Notes: generated by a model not told the origin, from the letters alone. A stretch of 64,000 bases of DNA from DASUPK01 sp963795665 (GCA_963795665.1 CAWCIP010000008.1:1-64000); one strand, 5' to 3'; shown: positions 42,774 through 51,507, counted from the stretch's first letter. Numbers and translations: made by a program.

Positions 42774-43208
42774 CTAGGCTGCGGCTGCTTCGACCTCGCG
42801 CACCTCGAACTCCTCGAGATGCTTGTGCGAGGGGCAGTAGTCGCGCCCCGGCAGCGGCTCGCGCTGGCAGGGCGTGCCCTTGCGAGTGCTGGCCAGGCAG
42901 CTTCTCTCCTGGCCATCCAGCGTCACGTCGGCCGGCAGAGAGTCGAGGAACTCCTCGATCAGCTCGATGTGCCGCTCGACGACCATGTAGACGCGAACCT
43001 GCTCGGCGAGCGCGAAGTACTCGCGAATCTCGGTGAACAGCGTCTTCGCCGGCCGGGCGAAGTAGCGGCGATCCGAGACCAGCCGCTGAATGGTGGCCTC
43101 ACACGCTTCCAGCAACGTCTGCCGGGCGGCGAACGTCCTTTCGACGCCCCCGGAGGTGTCGATGCGAGGAGCCAGGTCCCTGTAGATGGAACGACTGAAT
43201 TGATACAT
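42774..43208 (-). CDS. Helical protein with C-terminal Cys/His zinc-finger-like motif, function unknown
   Basis: 144 residues. The first 100 are helical (RTFAARQTLLEACEATIQRLVSDRRYF...FTEIREYFALAEQVRVYMVVERHIELIEEFLDSLP). The end has a compact C-x9-C-x9-C-x2-H motif (SCLASTRKGTPCQREPLPGRDYCPSH), like small zinc-binding domains that read C-T/S-x-G-x-x-C-x-Y-C-x-x-H. No catalytic residues. Its upstream region carries a perfect 14-bp palindrome and repeated AGTAG motifs, suggesting tight regulation. Confidence 0.65.
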   Translation of the reverse strand: MYQFSRSIYRDLAPRIDTSGGVERTFAARQTLLEACEATIQRLVSDRRYFARPAKTLFTEIREYFALAEQVRVYMVVERHIELIEEFLDSLPADVTLDGQERSCLASTRKGTPCQREPLPGRDYCPSHKHLEEFEVREVEAAAA

Positions 43209-43299
43209 CCGTGATCTCTCCTTTGCCCCCCTGAAGCCTCATCCGCGGGCCTTCCTGCCCTCGGAATCTCCAGGCGATTGGTGATTCAACCACGCATAT

Positions 43300-43313
43300 A
43301 CCCAAAATTGGGT
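43300..43313. promoter_or_regulatory. Perfect 14-bp palindrome ACCCAAAATTGGGT
   Basis: The only AT-rich perfect palindrome noticed in the window, about 92 bp upstream of the gene starting at 43208. On the minus strand it is followed at once by TATATG, which could serve as a -10 element, so a bound dimer would cover the promoter. Regulator unknown. Confidence 0.4.
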
Positions 43314-43359
43314 TAAGGCCGGATTAAGTAGTTTTAAGTAGTCTGCGCCCCGCGCTTTT

Positions 43360-43377
43360 GAGTAGGCGTGCCTACTC
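43360..43377. repeat. Inverted repeat GAGTAGGC-GT-GCCTACTC at the nadB 3' end
   Basis: Eight-base perfect arms with a 2-bp centre, spanning the nadB stop codon (43372-43374). Nearby TTAAGTAGT and TTTAAGTAGT (about 43324-43342) share the AGTAG core. The 2-nt centre is too short for a stable RNA loop, so a DNA-binding site is more likely than a terminator; no T run follows. Confidence 0.35.
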
Positions 43378-44814
43378 CCACGCCTGCCAGGCGAGCTGGT
43401 CGCCTCGGCAGACGAGGTGGCGGCCGTCGAGCGCGGCGTCCCGATCGGGGTATTCCAGGCGGCGGTGTGAGCCGCGCGATTCCTTTCGCTCGAGCGCAAA
43501 GCGGGCGATCAGCTGGGCGAGCCGATAGGGGTCCGAGATCAGTCGTTCGAGGCGGTCGGCGCTCCGCAGCGGGCCGGCGAGCTCCCAGACCGCCTCTCGG
43601 GTCTCGGCCGGGGGCGGTTCGAAGCGCCACGAGGGCGGATCCGGTGGCGGTCCAGGGTCGGGCTCCGCTGATGCGGCCAACGCCGCTCGGGCTCCGAGCA
43701 CGAAGCACTCGGTGAGGGAGTTGGAGGCGAGGCGGTTCGCGCCGTGCAGGCCCGTGCAGGCGCACTCGCCGACCGCGAACAGGCCCGGAAGGGACGAGCG
43801 TCCCTCGAGGTCGGTGGCGATCCCGCCCATCACGTAATGGGAGGCGGGTGCGACCGGGATCGGCTCCCGGGCAGGGTCGTGCCCCGCCTCTCGAAGGGCC
43901 TCGAACACGCTCGGAAAGCGAGTCTCGCTCAGCTCCCGCATGTCCAGGAACACGTGGTCGGAGCCGTCACGCTCCATTCGGTCGAGCACCGCCAGGGTGA
44001 CCTCGTCCCGCGGCGCGAGCTCGTCCGTGAAGCGCTCGCCGGCGGCGTCCAGGAGGGTTGCGCCCTCGCCGCGGACGGCCTCGGTGACCAGCAGGCCGTC
44101 GTGGCTCGACCCCGTCGCGGCCAGCGCGGTCGGGTGGAACTGGCAGAGCTCGAGGTCGGCGAGCTCCGCTCCCGCCTCGTGGGCCATCACGGGCCCTGCG
44201 CCGATCGCCCCCCAGGGGTTGGTGGTGCGGGCCCAGAGGGCGGCGGCGCCGCCGGTGGCCAGGATCGTCGAGCGGGCGCGGATCGTTCCGGCGTCGGTGA
44301 TCACCCCGTGGCAGCGGTCGCCGTCGCTCCACAGGGCCACCGCCGATGTCCTCTCGATCAGCTGGACTCGATCGTTCTCGGCCGCGAGCTCAGTGAGCCG
44401 CTCGGTGATTCGGCGCCCGGTGGCGGCGCCTCCCGCGTGGACCACCCGCCGCCGCGAGTGGCCGCCCTCCAGCGCGAGGGAGAGGCCCTCGTCCGGATCG
44501 CGGTCGAACTTGACGCCGCGGCGCTCGAGCTCCCAGACCACCCCGGGGGCCTCGGCGGCGAGGAGCTCGGCCGCGGAACGGCGGCACGCGCCGCGGCCGG
44601 CGGCAAGCGTGTCCTCGACGTGCTGGGCGGGCGAGTCGTCCGGGCCGATCGCGGCGGCGAGCCCGCCCTGCGCCCAGAAGCTCGAGCTCTCGCTGAGCGG
44701 CTTCCTCGACACCATCGCCACCCGAGACCCGCCGTCGGCCGCGGTCAGGGCCGAGTAGAGGCCGGCGGCGCCCCCGCCCACCACCACGACGTCGAGGAGG
44801 TCGTCAGGCGTCAT
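43372..44814 (-). CDS. nadB: L-aspartate oxidase
   Basis: 480 residues. FAD-binding Rossmann start LLDVVVVGGGAAGLYSALTAADGGSRVAMVSR, SSSFWAQGGLAAAIGPDDSP, the substrate-site region HAGGAATGRRITERL, LELCQFHPTAL, TEAVRGEGATLLDAAGERF, APASHYVMGGIATDLEGRSSLPGLFAVGECACTGLHGANRLASNSLTECFVLGARAA. This is the NadB branch of the succinate dehydrogenase flavoprotein family, first step of de novo NAD synthesis. nadA and nadC are not adjacent in this window. The C-terminus is shorter than in E. coli NadB. A TACGGT element lies 10 nt before the ATG. Confidence 0.92.
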   Translation of the reverse strand: MTPDDLLDVVVVGGGAAGLYSALTAADGGSRVAMVSRKPLSESSSFWAQGGLAAAIGPDDSPAQHVEDTLAAGRGACRRSAAELLAAEAPGVVWELERRGVKFDRDPDEGLSLALEGGHSRRRVVHAGGAATGRRITERLTELAAENDRVQLIERTSAVALWSDGDRCHGVITDAGTIRARSTILATGGAAALWARTTNPWGAIGAGPVMAHEAGAELADLELCQFHPTALAATGSSHDGLLVTEAVRGEGATLLDAAGERFTDELAPRDEVTLAVLDRMERDGSDHVFLDMRELSETRFPSVFEALREAGHDPAREPIPVAPASHYVMGGIATDLEGRSSLPGLFAVGECACTGLHGANRLASNSLTECFVLGARAALAASAEPDPGPPPDPPSWRFEPPPAETREAVWELAGPLRSADRLERLISDPYRLAQLIARFALERKESRGSHRRLEYPDRDAALDGRHLVCRGDQLAWQAWE

Positions 44815-44936
44815 CGAGCCGCGAACCGTACTGTGCGCGGATCTCGGGTCTCTACCTCCGACATCCGAGCTCCTTCCAGCACGACACCGGCGGCCATCCG
44901 GAGAACGCGAGGCGGCTGACCGCGATCGAGGAGGCG

Positions 44937-45854
44937 ATGTCCGAGCGCGACTGGCTCGGGTTGGAGCTGGTCGAGGCCCCGGCCGCGACCCGCGAGCAAC
45001 TCCAGCGCGTCCACGGCGACGCCCATGTCGAGGAGATCGAGGCGCTCTCCGCCAAGGGTGGCGGGATGATCGACCTCGACACGATCGCCAGTGCCGGCTC
45101 CTGGGAGGCGGCGCTCCACTCGGCCGGGGGCGCCGTGCACGCCACCGAGCGCCTCTTGGCGGAGGGGGGCTTCGGGTTCTGCGGCCTGCGCCCCCCGGGC
45201 CACCACGCCGAGCGGGACAGGGCCATGGGGTTCTGCCTGTTCAACAACATCGCCGTGGCGGCGGCGCACGCCATCGCCGAGTGCGGAGCCGAGCGGGTGC
45301 TGGTGCTCGACTGGGACGTCCATCACGGGAACGGCACGGAGGCGATCTTCTACGGGTCCTCCGAGGTCCTCTACTCGAGCATCCACCAGAGCCCGCTCTA
45401 TCCCGGAACCGGCGCGGCGACCGACTTCGGCAGCGGCGCCGGGGAGGGCTACACCGCCAACCTCCCGGTTCCGCCCGGAAGCGGCCCGGACGAGTTCCTC
45501 GCCCTGGTCCAGCATGTGGTGGCGCCGATCGCCAGGGAATGGCGGCCCGGCCTGCTCTGCATCTCGGCCGGCTACGACGCGCACCGCGACGATCCCCTCG
45601 CCAACTGCGAGCTCGACGACGCCGCCTATTGGGACATGGCGGCGACGATGCGGGACCTGGCGGGCGAGCTGGGTGTCCCCCTGCTCATCTGCCTGGAGGG
45701 CGGCTATTCGCTCGCGGCGCTGGCGCGATCGGTGGTGGCGACCCTCGATGCGGTCTCCGGCGATGGTGCCCCGCGCGTGGCGCCGGGCGCGCCCGCCAGC
45801 TCCTACCGGGAACGCCTCGCCCGGTTCTGGCCCGTGCTGGCCGCAGCGGGCTAG
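44937..45854 (+). CDS. Histone-deacetylase-family (AcuC/HDAC-like) deacetylase, true start upstream
   Basis: 305 residues from the first canonical start. Zinc-hydrolase motifs: GLRPPGHHAERDRAMGFCLFNNIAVAA (tandem His), VLVLDWDVHHGNGTEAIFY (D-x-H zinc ligands), SSIHQSPLYPGTG, SAGYDAHRDDPLA and LEGGYS. Members deacetylate acetyl-lysine, polyamines or acetoin-related substrates. Conserved residues are also encoded upstream of 44937 in the same frame (LYLRHPSSFQHDTGGHPENARRL, from about 44841), but no ATG/GTG/TTG precedes them. A one-base loss near 44839 would join them to a GTG at 44834. The gene is divergent from nadB. Confidence 0.85.
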   Translation: MSERDWLGLELVEAPAATREQLQRVHGDAHVEEIEALSAKGGGMIDLDTIASAGSWEAALHSAGGAVHATERLLAEGGFGFCGLRPPGHHAERDRAMGFCLFNNIAVAAAHAIAECGAERVLVLDWDVHHGNGTEAIFYGSSEVLYSSIHQSPLYPGTGAATDFGSGAGEGYTANLPVPPGSGPDEFLALVQHVVAPIAREWRPGLLCISAGYDAHRDDPLANCELDDAAYWDMAATMRDLAGELGVPLLICLEGGYSLAALARSVVATLDAVSGDGAPRVAPGAPASSYRERLARFWPVLAAAG

Positions 45855-45861
45855 CCGGAGC

Positions 45862-48509
45862 TCAGGCGGTCAGCTGGTCCCTGATCTCCGCCATCAGCTT
45901 CTTCGGGAGCCCGGGAACCGCGTCGAGATCGTCTACGGAGGAGAAGCCGTCCTGGCGCTCGCGGTAGGCGATCAAGCGGGTGGCCTGGGTCACTGACATA
46001 CCCAGCTCGCGGAACTGCTCGAAGGTTGCCTTGTTGACGTCGAGCGGGGCGCCGCTGCGGCGGGGCTTGGGCTTTGCATTCGCCTTCGCCTTCGTGTCCT
46101 TGGCCTTGGTCTCCTTCGCCTTTGAGGCGCTCTTCGATCCGGCGCTCGCCTTCGCCTTCGATCCCTTGGTACCTCGCTTCGACTGCGCATCCTTCTTTGC
46201 CTTGGCGGCCTTGGCCTTTCGCTGCTGCGCAGCCTTCGCGCGGGCCGCCTTCTTCTCGGCGCGCTCTCCTTCTCCCGCGCCGCCTTCTTCTCCGCGGCCT
46301 CCTTCTCCCCGGCCTCCTTGTCGGCCTTCTCCTTCGCCTCCTGCTTGGCCCGCTTGGCCTCGCCCTCCCGCTTGGCCTGTTTCTCCTGATCGCGTGCGGC
46401 GGCCTTCTCGGCGCGCCTCGTGCGCCGGGCCTGGGCCCGCCGGCGGAGAAAGCCGACCTTGGGCTCGACCGCATCCTGCTCGTCGGTCTCGGGCTCGGCG
46501 ACCTCGGCCGCGGCCTCCTCGGGCAGCTCGATTCCGACCGAGGCCGCATGCGCCTGCGCGCCGCTGGCCCGGTCCATCACGGACTTGATCCGGTCCTCGA
46601 GCTGGCGGAAGCGACCCTCGCGCTCCTCCGTCACCTTCTTGCGGTCCTCGTCGGAGGCCTCTCCGAGCTTGCTCTCGGCGGACTCGGCCCGGTCCTCGGC
46701 CTCGCGCAGCTGGTGCTCGGCGGCCTTCAGGGCCCGGGCTGCCTCCTCGAGCTCCGCGGCCAGCTCGTGCTCGCGCTCGGCGAATGACCGCTCCGCCGCC
46801 TCCTCGGCCTCGCGCTTGGCCTGAGCCGCCTGGCGCTGGGCGCGCCCCTCCGCCTCGCGCTCCAGCTTCGCGACCGCCTGTTGCATGCGTTCCTCGGCTT
46901 CGGCGCTGGCCCTGTCGGCCGCCTCGGTGCGGGCGGCGGCAAGCCGCTCCTTGACGCCGCGCTCGGCCTCGCGGTGGAGGGCGCGGGTCTGGCCGCGGAG
47001 CCACTCGGCCGCGGCGTTCCGGGCCTCGGCCTCCGCGTCGAGCCGCGCGGTCTCGGTCGCCTCGACCTTCGCCTCGGCTCGCTTGGCCCGGCTCTCGGAC
47101 TTCTCGATCAGCTGCTCGCGTGACCCCCGTTCCTCCTCGAGCTCGGTGCGGAGCGTCTGGATCTCGGCCTGGAGCCGGCGCTCGGTCTCGGCGCGGACGG
47201 TCTCGCTGGTGACCTGGACTCGCTCCTCTGCCTCCGCCCGGAGCGTCCGCTCCTGCTCGGCCAGGCGGCGCTCGGCCTCCCCGGCCATCCGGGCCTGCGT
47301 GTCGGTCTCGACCTTGGAGAGGGCCTCCTGGATCTTTGCGTCGGACTCGGCCTGCAGGCGGCGCATCTCGGCGTCGAGTCGTTCCTCGGTTTCGCCTTGC
47401 AGCCGGGTCTGCTCCGCGGCCAGCCTCGACTCGGCACCCTCGACCCGTTCGCCGGCAGCCTCGATCTGCTCCGCGATCTCGTCCAGTCGGCGCTGCGCCG
47501 CCTCGGCGGCCTCCGTCGCCGCCTCGTGCTCGCGGCGCAGGGATCGCTCACGCATCTTGAGCTCGGACTCGAAGCGGAGCTCGGCCGCTCGGCGGGCGGA
47601 GTCGACCTCCTCGCGCGCCCGCGCGTCGGCGTCCGACTTGATGTCGGCGATCCGCTTGGCGAGCTGTTGCTCGAGCTGGCGGCGAATGGTGCGCTCCAGC
47701 TCGGCGCGGGTCTCCTCCAGCCGCTCACGCTCCCGGGCGGAGAGGCGCTCCTCGGCCTCGGCCACCTCGGCCTTGGCCTGGTCGGAGGCCTGGGAGCGGA
47801 TCTCCTCCTCGGCCTCCCGGCGGGCCCCCTCGACCGCCTCCTGGATGCGCGCCTCGGTCTCGGTCTCCATTGCGGCGATCTGGGCCTTGAGCTGCTCGGT
47901 GTGCTCGCGCAGCCTCTGATCCGCCTCCCGGCGGACCTTGCGCTCGGCCTCCTCCCGAACCTGCTCGGAGTCCCCGCCCGCGCTCTCGGCGCGCTCCAGC
48001 CTGTTGCGGGCGTCCTTCAGGGCGGCCGCCGCCTGGTCGCGCTCGTCGATCAGCTCCTTCTCGCGAGACAGCATGCGCCGCTCGAGCTCGGCCTCGAGCT
48101 CGCGCCGGACGTCGCCGCGCTGCTCGCGCAGCCAGTTGGCCGCGTCCTCGCGGGCCCGCGAATCGGTGACCGTGACGTCTCCCGCCGAGGCGCGGGCCTC
48201 GGCTTCCTCGAGACGGCGCTGGACCTCCTCGAGGGACCTGGACGCTCGCTCGCGCTCGTGCTCGAGGTCGTCCTCGAGGGCCAGGATCTCCGCGGTCGCC
48301 CTCTCCTCGGCCTGGCGGCGGGCGGCGTCGACCGCCTGCTCCATCCGGTCGTCTCGCTCGCCGTCGGCGGGGCCTGTGCCCGGGGGGCCGGCGGGCTCGC
48401 TGGCGACCGGGCGATCCTCGGCACCCGCGACGGGGCGGACGACCGGGGTGCGCTTCGGGGCGGGCCGAGCCTTTGGCTGCTCCGCGCCATCGTTGGGGCG
48501 CTCGGTCAT
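45862..48509 (-). CDS. Long coiled-coil protein with C-terminal ComEA-like HhH domain (one frameshift)
   Basis: About 880 residues from the ATG at 48509. After a Pro/Arg-rich N-terminus, residues about 55-690 are an almost continuous Glu/Arg/Ala coiled coil (EAEERLSARERERLEETRAELERTIRRQLEQQ and similar). A Lys/Ala-rich basic stretch follows, and then, after a frame change near 46270, a Lys-rich linker (KAAQQRKAKAAKAKKDAQSKR). The end is LDVNKATFEQFRELGMSVTQATRLIAYRERQDGFSSVDDLDAVPGLPKKLMAEI, a helix-hairpin-helix repeat like ComEA's DNA-binding domain. Cytoplasmic (no signal or membrane helix seen). A DNA- or chromosome-associated scaffold is a fair guess. It ends 8 bp from the HDAC gene and starts divergently from the pilin gene. 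Confidence 0.72.
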
Positions 48510-48673
48510 CGAGGCGGTCACTCTACGCGACGTGTGCGCCGGACCTCGGCTCGACGAAGCACCGGCGAGGGCGGATTTGGCGCGGAGGCGTTCGCCTTCG
48601 GCCACACGCCGGTCTGGTTCGGTTCGCCGGCGACGGCGAGCCTCGCGGAAACGAGCCCGAGGAGGTTTTGTTC

Positions 48674-48916
48674 ATGCGAGAACTCGTCGCCCGAGCCCAG
48701 CTCGCCGTCAACGATCTGAGCCGCCGGCTGCTGGCTCCCCCGTCCCGGAGCGGCCAGGGGACGGTGGAGTACGTCGGCCTGATCCTGCTGGTCGCCCTGC
48801 TGATGGTGGGGATGGTGGCCGCGATGAAGGGCTTTCAGGGCAAGCAGGGGCTGGAGCTGGCCCAGACGATCGTCGACAAGATCCGCGAGGCGGTGGGCCA
48901 GGTCACGTTCAAGTGA
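48674..48916 (+). CDS. Flp-type pilin-like small membrane protein
   Basis: 80 residues. After about 25 residues, GQGTVEYVGLILLVALLMVGMVAAMKGF matches the Flp/TadE-type pilin signal (small residue, Glu at +5, Tyr, then a hydrophobic helix), where a prepilin peptidase would cut before the hydrophobic stretch. Strong GGAGG site at 48661-48665, 8 nt before the ATG. No tad/cpa assembly genes are nearby, so it is an orphan or its secretion genes are elsewhere. A structured inverted-repeat element begins right after its stop codon. Another possibility is a pilin-like membrane anchor. Confidence 0.72.
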   Translation: MRELVARAQLAVNDLSRRLLAPPSRSGQGTVEYVGLILLVALLMVGMVAAMKGFQGKQGLELAQTIVDKIREAVGQVTFK

Positions 48917-48968
48917 CCCAAGGCCGCTCCACTTGGGGAGCGAAGGGCGAAGCCCGGAGCGACTTGGG
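48917..48968 (+). other. Nested inverted repeats after the pilin gene, possible RNA element or terminator
   Basis: CCCAAG (48917-48922) pairs with CTTGGG (48963-48968), GCTCC (48926-48930) with GGAGC (48956-48960), and GGGC-GAA-GCCC (48945-48955) makes an inner hairpin. The first two arms can also pair with a nearer CTTGGG (48932-48937) and GGAGC (48937-48941), so two exclusive folds exist. No T run follows. It starts directly after the stop codon. Confidence 0.5.
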
Positions 48969-49036
48969 TGGGGCGGCCGCTGTGGTCACTGCCTGATGGC
49001 GAAGCCGGGTCTCTCAACCGTGAGAGACTGGCCCGC

Positions 49037-49771
49037 ATGCCCGCCAGCCGCAGCTATGACCGCGCTCCTGCCGACCTCCGCCCGGTGACGATCGAGCCGG
49101 GCTTCGTCCGGACCGCCGACGGATCGGCCCTGATCTCGCAGGGCGAGACTCGCGTGATCTGCACCGCCTCGGTGAGCGAGAACGTGCCCCGCTGGATGGA
49201 GGGCAAGGGGCGCGGCTGGGTCACCGGCGAGTACGCGATGCTGCCGGCCTCCACCGGCGACCGCAAGGCCCGCGACATCAGCCGCGGCAAGCAGGACGGG
49301 CGCGGCGTCGAGATCCAGAGGCTGATCGGCCGGTCGCTGCGCGGGGTGGTGGACTTCAAGGCCCTCGGCGAGCGATCCGTCTACGTCGACTGCGACGTCC
49401 TGCAGGCCGACGGCGGCACCCGCTGCGCCGCGATCACCGGCGGGTTCGTGGCGCTGCAGAGCGCACTCGCGAAGCTGGTCGACGCCGGGACGATCGACGC
49501 CCTGCCGCTCAACCAGTCGGTGGCCGCGGTGAGCGTCGGGATGGTTGACGGTAGGGCGCTCTGCGACCTGGACTACGACGAGGACTCGACCGCGGAGGTG
49601 GACGCGAACGTGGTGATGACCGGCGACGGCGGCCTGGTCGAGGTTCAGGCGACCGCGGAGCGAACGCCGCTCTCCCGGGCCTCGCTCGACGAGCTCCTCG
49701 CGCTCGCCGAGGCCGGGATCGCGAGGCTGCGCGAAGCACAGGAATCCGCAGTCGGCGAGCTCCCCGCCTGA
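49037..49771 (+). CDS. rph: Ribonuclease PH
   Basis: 244 residues. Conserved strings: RSYDRAPADLRPVTIEPGFVRTADGSALISQGETRVICTASV, WVTGEYAMLPASTGDRKARD, GRGVEIQRLIGRSLRGVVDFKALGERSVYVDCDVLQADGGTRCAAITGGFVAL, VSVGMVDGRALCDLDYDEDSTAEVDANVVMTGDGGLVEVQATAE. It trims tRNA 3' ends phosphorolytically. The ATG at 49037 fits the family's N-terminus; the longer frame to 48968 does not. Followed by rdgB after 16 bp, the common rph-rdgB pair. Confidence 0.95.
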   Translation: MPASRSYDRAPADLRPVTIEPGFVRTADGSALISQGETRVICTASVSENVPRWMEGKGRGWVTGEYAMLPASTGDRKARDISRGKQDGRGVEIQRLIGRSLRGVVDFKALGERSVYVDCDVLQADGGTRCAAITGGFVALQSALAKLVDAGTIDALPLNQSVAAVSVGMVDGRALCDLDYDEDSTAEVDANVVMTGDGGLVEVQATAERTPLSRASLDELLALAEAGIARLREAQESAVGELPA

Positions 49772-49787
49772 CAGCATCTAGCCGGCG

Positions 49788-50381
49788 ATGTCGGCTCTCG
49801 TCCTAGCGACCCGGAACGAGCACAAGCTCCGCGAGCTCCGCGAGGCGCTGCCCGGAGTCGAGATCGATCCGCTGCCGCCCGAGATCGAGCTGCCGCCCGA
49901 GGACGGTGAGACATTCGCCGAGAACGCGCTCGGCAAGGCGCGCGCGGCGCACGCCGCGACCGGCCGCGCCGCGGTCGCCGACGACTCCGGGATCGAGGCG
50001 TACGGCCTGGGAGGCAGGCCCGGGGTGCGCTCGGCGCGCTACGCCGGCGAGGGGGCGAGCGACGAGCAGAACCTGGCGAAGCTGCTCGAGGAGGTCGGCC
50101 GCCAGGAGGACCGGCGCGTGGCGTACGTCTGCGCGATCGCCCTGGTGGAGGAGGACGGATCCGAGTCGGTGTTCGAGGGTCGCTGCGAGGGGACGCTGGC
50201 GAGCGAGCCGCGGGGGAGCGGCGGCTTCGGCTACGACCCGGCCTTCGTCCCGGATGACACCCCTCCGGGCGACGACCGGACCATGGCCGAGCTGACCCCG
50301 GCCGAGAAGCACGCGATCAGCCACCGCGGCAGGGCGGCGAGGAAGCTCGCGGCCCACCTCGGCGTGCAGGTGCCGGGATGA
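49788..50381 (+). CDS. rdgB: Non-canonical purine NTP pyrophosphatase (RdgB/HAM1)
   Basis: 197 residues. VLATRNEHKLRELREAL (nucleotide-binding TxNxxK-type start), DGETFAENALGKARAAHAATGRAAVADDSGIEAYGLGGRPGVRSARYAG, RGSGGFGYDPAFVPDD and MAELTPAEKHAISHRGRAARKL. It removes dITP/XTP from the nucleotide pool. ATGA overlap with the CDF transporter gene downstream. Confidence 0.95.
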   Translation: MSALVLATRNEHKLRELREALPGVEIDPLPPEIELPPEDGETFAENALGKARAAHAATGRAAVADDSGIEAYGLGGRPGVRSARYAGEGASDEQNLAKLLEEVGRQEDRRVAYVCAIALVEEDGSESVFEGRCEGTLASEPRGSGGFGYDPAFVPDDTPPGDDRTMAELTPAEKHAISHRGRAARKLAAHLGVQVPG

Positions 50382-51319
50382 GCTCCATCGGGCCGGTGGG
50401 TCGAAGCCGCATCACCAAGCCGAGGGCCGCCGCCGTCTCGATCGCCTCCAACTCCGCCCTGATCGCCCTGAAGCTGTCGGCAGCCGCGATCACCGGCTCC
50501 GTCGCGATCCTGAGCGAGGCCCTTCATTCGATGATCGACCTGATCGCCTCGGTGATCGCGTTCATCTCGGTGAGGCGCGCCGACGAGCCGGCCGACGTCG
50601 AGCATCCCTACGGGCACGAGAAGCTCGAGAGCCTCGCCGCCTCGATCGAGGGGATGCTCATCCTGGCCGGCGCGGGGCTGATCGTCTACGAGTCGGTCCA
50701 CAGGCTCGCGACCGGCGCGGGTGTCGAGAAGCTCGGGGTGGGCATCGCGGTGATCGGCTTCTCCGCGCTCGCCAATGCGGGCGTCGCCGCCTTCCTCCGG
50801 CGACAGGCGCAGCGCCACCGCTCGCCCGCTCTCGCCGGCGACGCGGCTCACCTCGGCACCGACGCCCTCACCTCGGTGGGGGTCCTGATCGGCCTGGTGC
50901 TGGTCCAGATCACCGGGGCCGCGGCGATCGACTCCGCCGTCGCGATCGCCGTGGCGGTCGTGATCGTCTTCGCCGGGGTGCGGATCCTGCGGCAGTCCGC
51001 TGCGGCCCTGGTCGACGAGGCGCCCCCGGCGGAGGAGATGGACCGGGTCGAGGCGGCCATCGCCCGGGCGCGGTCCGGAGCGCCCGAGATCGTCGGCTAC
51101 CACAAGCTCCGCGCCCGGACGACAGGCCGCCGGCTCTACGTCGACCTGCACGTGCAGTTCCGCACCGGCACCACACTGGAGCGGGCGCACGCGCTCGCGC
51201 ATGAGCTGCGCGACGCGATCGAGTCCGACCTGGGCGACGCCGAGGTCCTCATCCACGTGGAGCCGGAGAGCTCCCGCCGGGATCCAGCCGAGTCGCCTCA
51301 GGCCTTCCGTGCCGGCTAG
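50378..51319 (+). CDS. Cation diffusion facilitator (CDF) family metal efflux protein
   Basis: 313 residues. Six membrane helices: RAAAVSIASNSALIALKLSAAAITGSVAILSEALHSMIDLIASVIAFISV holds helices 1-2 with the H-S-x-x-D metal site, YGHEKLESLAASIEGMLI the loop, and GDAAHLGTDALTSVGVLIG the second H-x-x-x-D site. The cytoplasmic C-terminal domain is present (GYHKLRARTTGRRLYVDLHVQFRTGTTLERAHALAHELRDAIESDLGDAEVLIHVEP). It exports Zn2+ or a similar ion. Translationally coupled to rdgB. Confidence 0.92.
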   Translation: MSSIGPVGRSRITKPRAAAVSIASNSALIALKLSAAAITGSVAILSEALHSMIDLIASVIAFISVRRADEPADVEHPYGHEKLESLAASIEGMLILAGAGLIVYESVHRLATGAGVEKLGVGIAVIGFSALANAGVAAFLRRQAQRHRSPALAGDAAHLGTDALTSVGVLIGLVLVQITGAAAIDSAVAIAVAVVIVFAGVRILRQSAAALVDEAPPAEEMDRVEAAIARARSGAPEIVGYHKLRARTTGRRLYVDLHVQFRTGTTLERAHALAHELRDAIESDLGDAEVLIHVEPESSRRDPAESPQAFRAG

Positions 51320-51354
51320 CGGCCACCAGGCCGCGGTCTGATGGCGAAGCCGGT

Positions 51355-51495
51355 CTACAGCAAGTTCACGGCGGCGGCCAGCCCCACGGCGCCGACCACG
51401 ATGCTGTAGCCCGTGTATCCGCCGACGGCCAGGAGGACCACCGAGATCCCGCAGATGATCACGACGGTGAGCCAGGAGCTCTGCTGGAGAGTCAC
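51355..51495 (-). CDS. Small 46-residue membrane protein
   Basis: GTG at 51495 to TAG at 51355. The product MTLQQSSWLTVVIICGISVV continues LLAVGGYTGYSIVVGAVGLAAAVNLL, that is, two hydrophobic helices separated by GGYTGY. It fills an otherwise empty 194-bp gap and is divergent from the roadblock-like gene (51514). No clear ribosome site. The composition is very membrane-like and the frame has no stop, but a real gene is not proven. Confidence 0.5.
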   Translation of the reverse strand: MTLQQSSWLTVVIICGISVVLLAVGGYTGYSIVVGAVGLAAAVNLL

Positions 51496-51501
51496 GCTCG
51501 C

Positions 51502-51507
51502 TATTTT
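51502..51507 (+). promoter_or_regulatory. Putative -10 element (TATTTT) of the roadblock-like gene
   Basis: TATTTT, a rare AT-rich hexamer here, ends 6 nt before the GTG at 51514, with no ribosome site between. Would drive the four-gene roadblock/78-aa/TldD/TldE operon as a leaderless transcript. Confidence 0.5.

Noticed and set aside
46100..46330. Lysine/alanine-rich repeats as a tandem DNA repeat or CRISPR
   Set aside because: The pattern is low-complexity codon repetition within the coiled-coil gene; there are no regular spacers or identical direct repeats.
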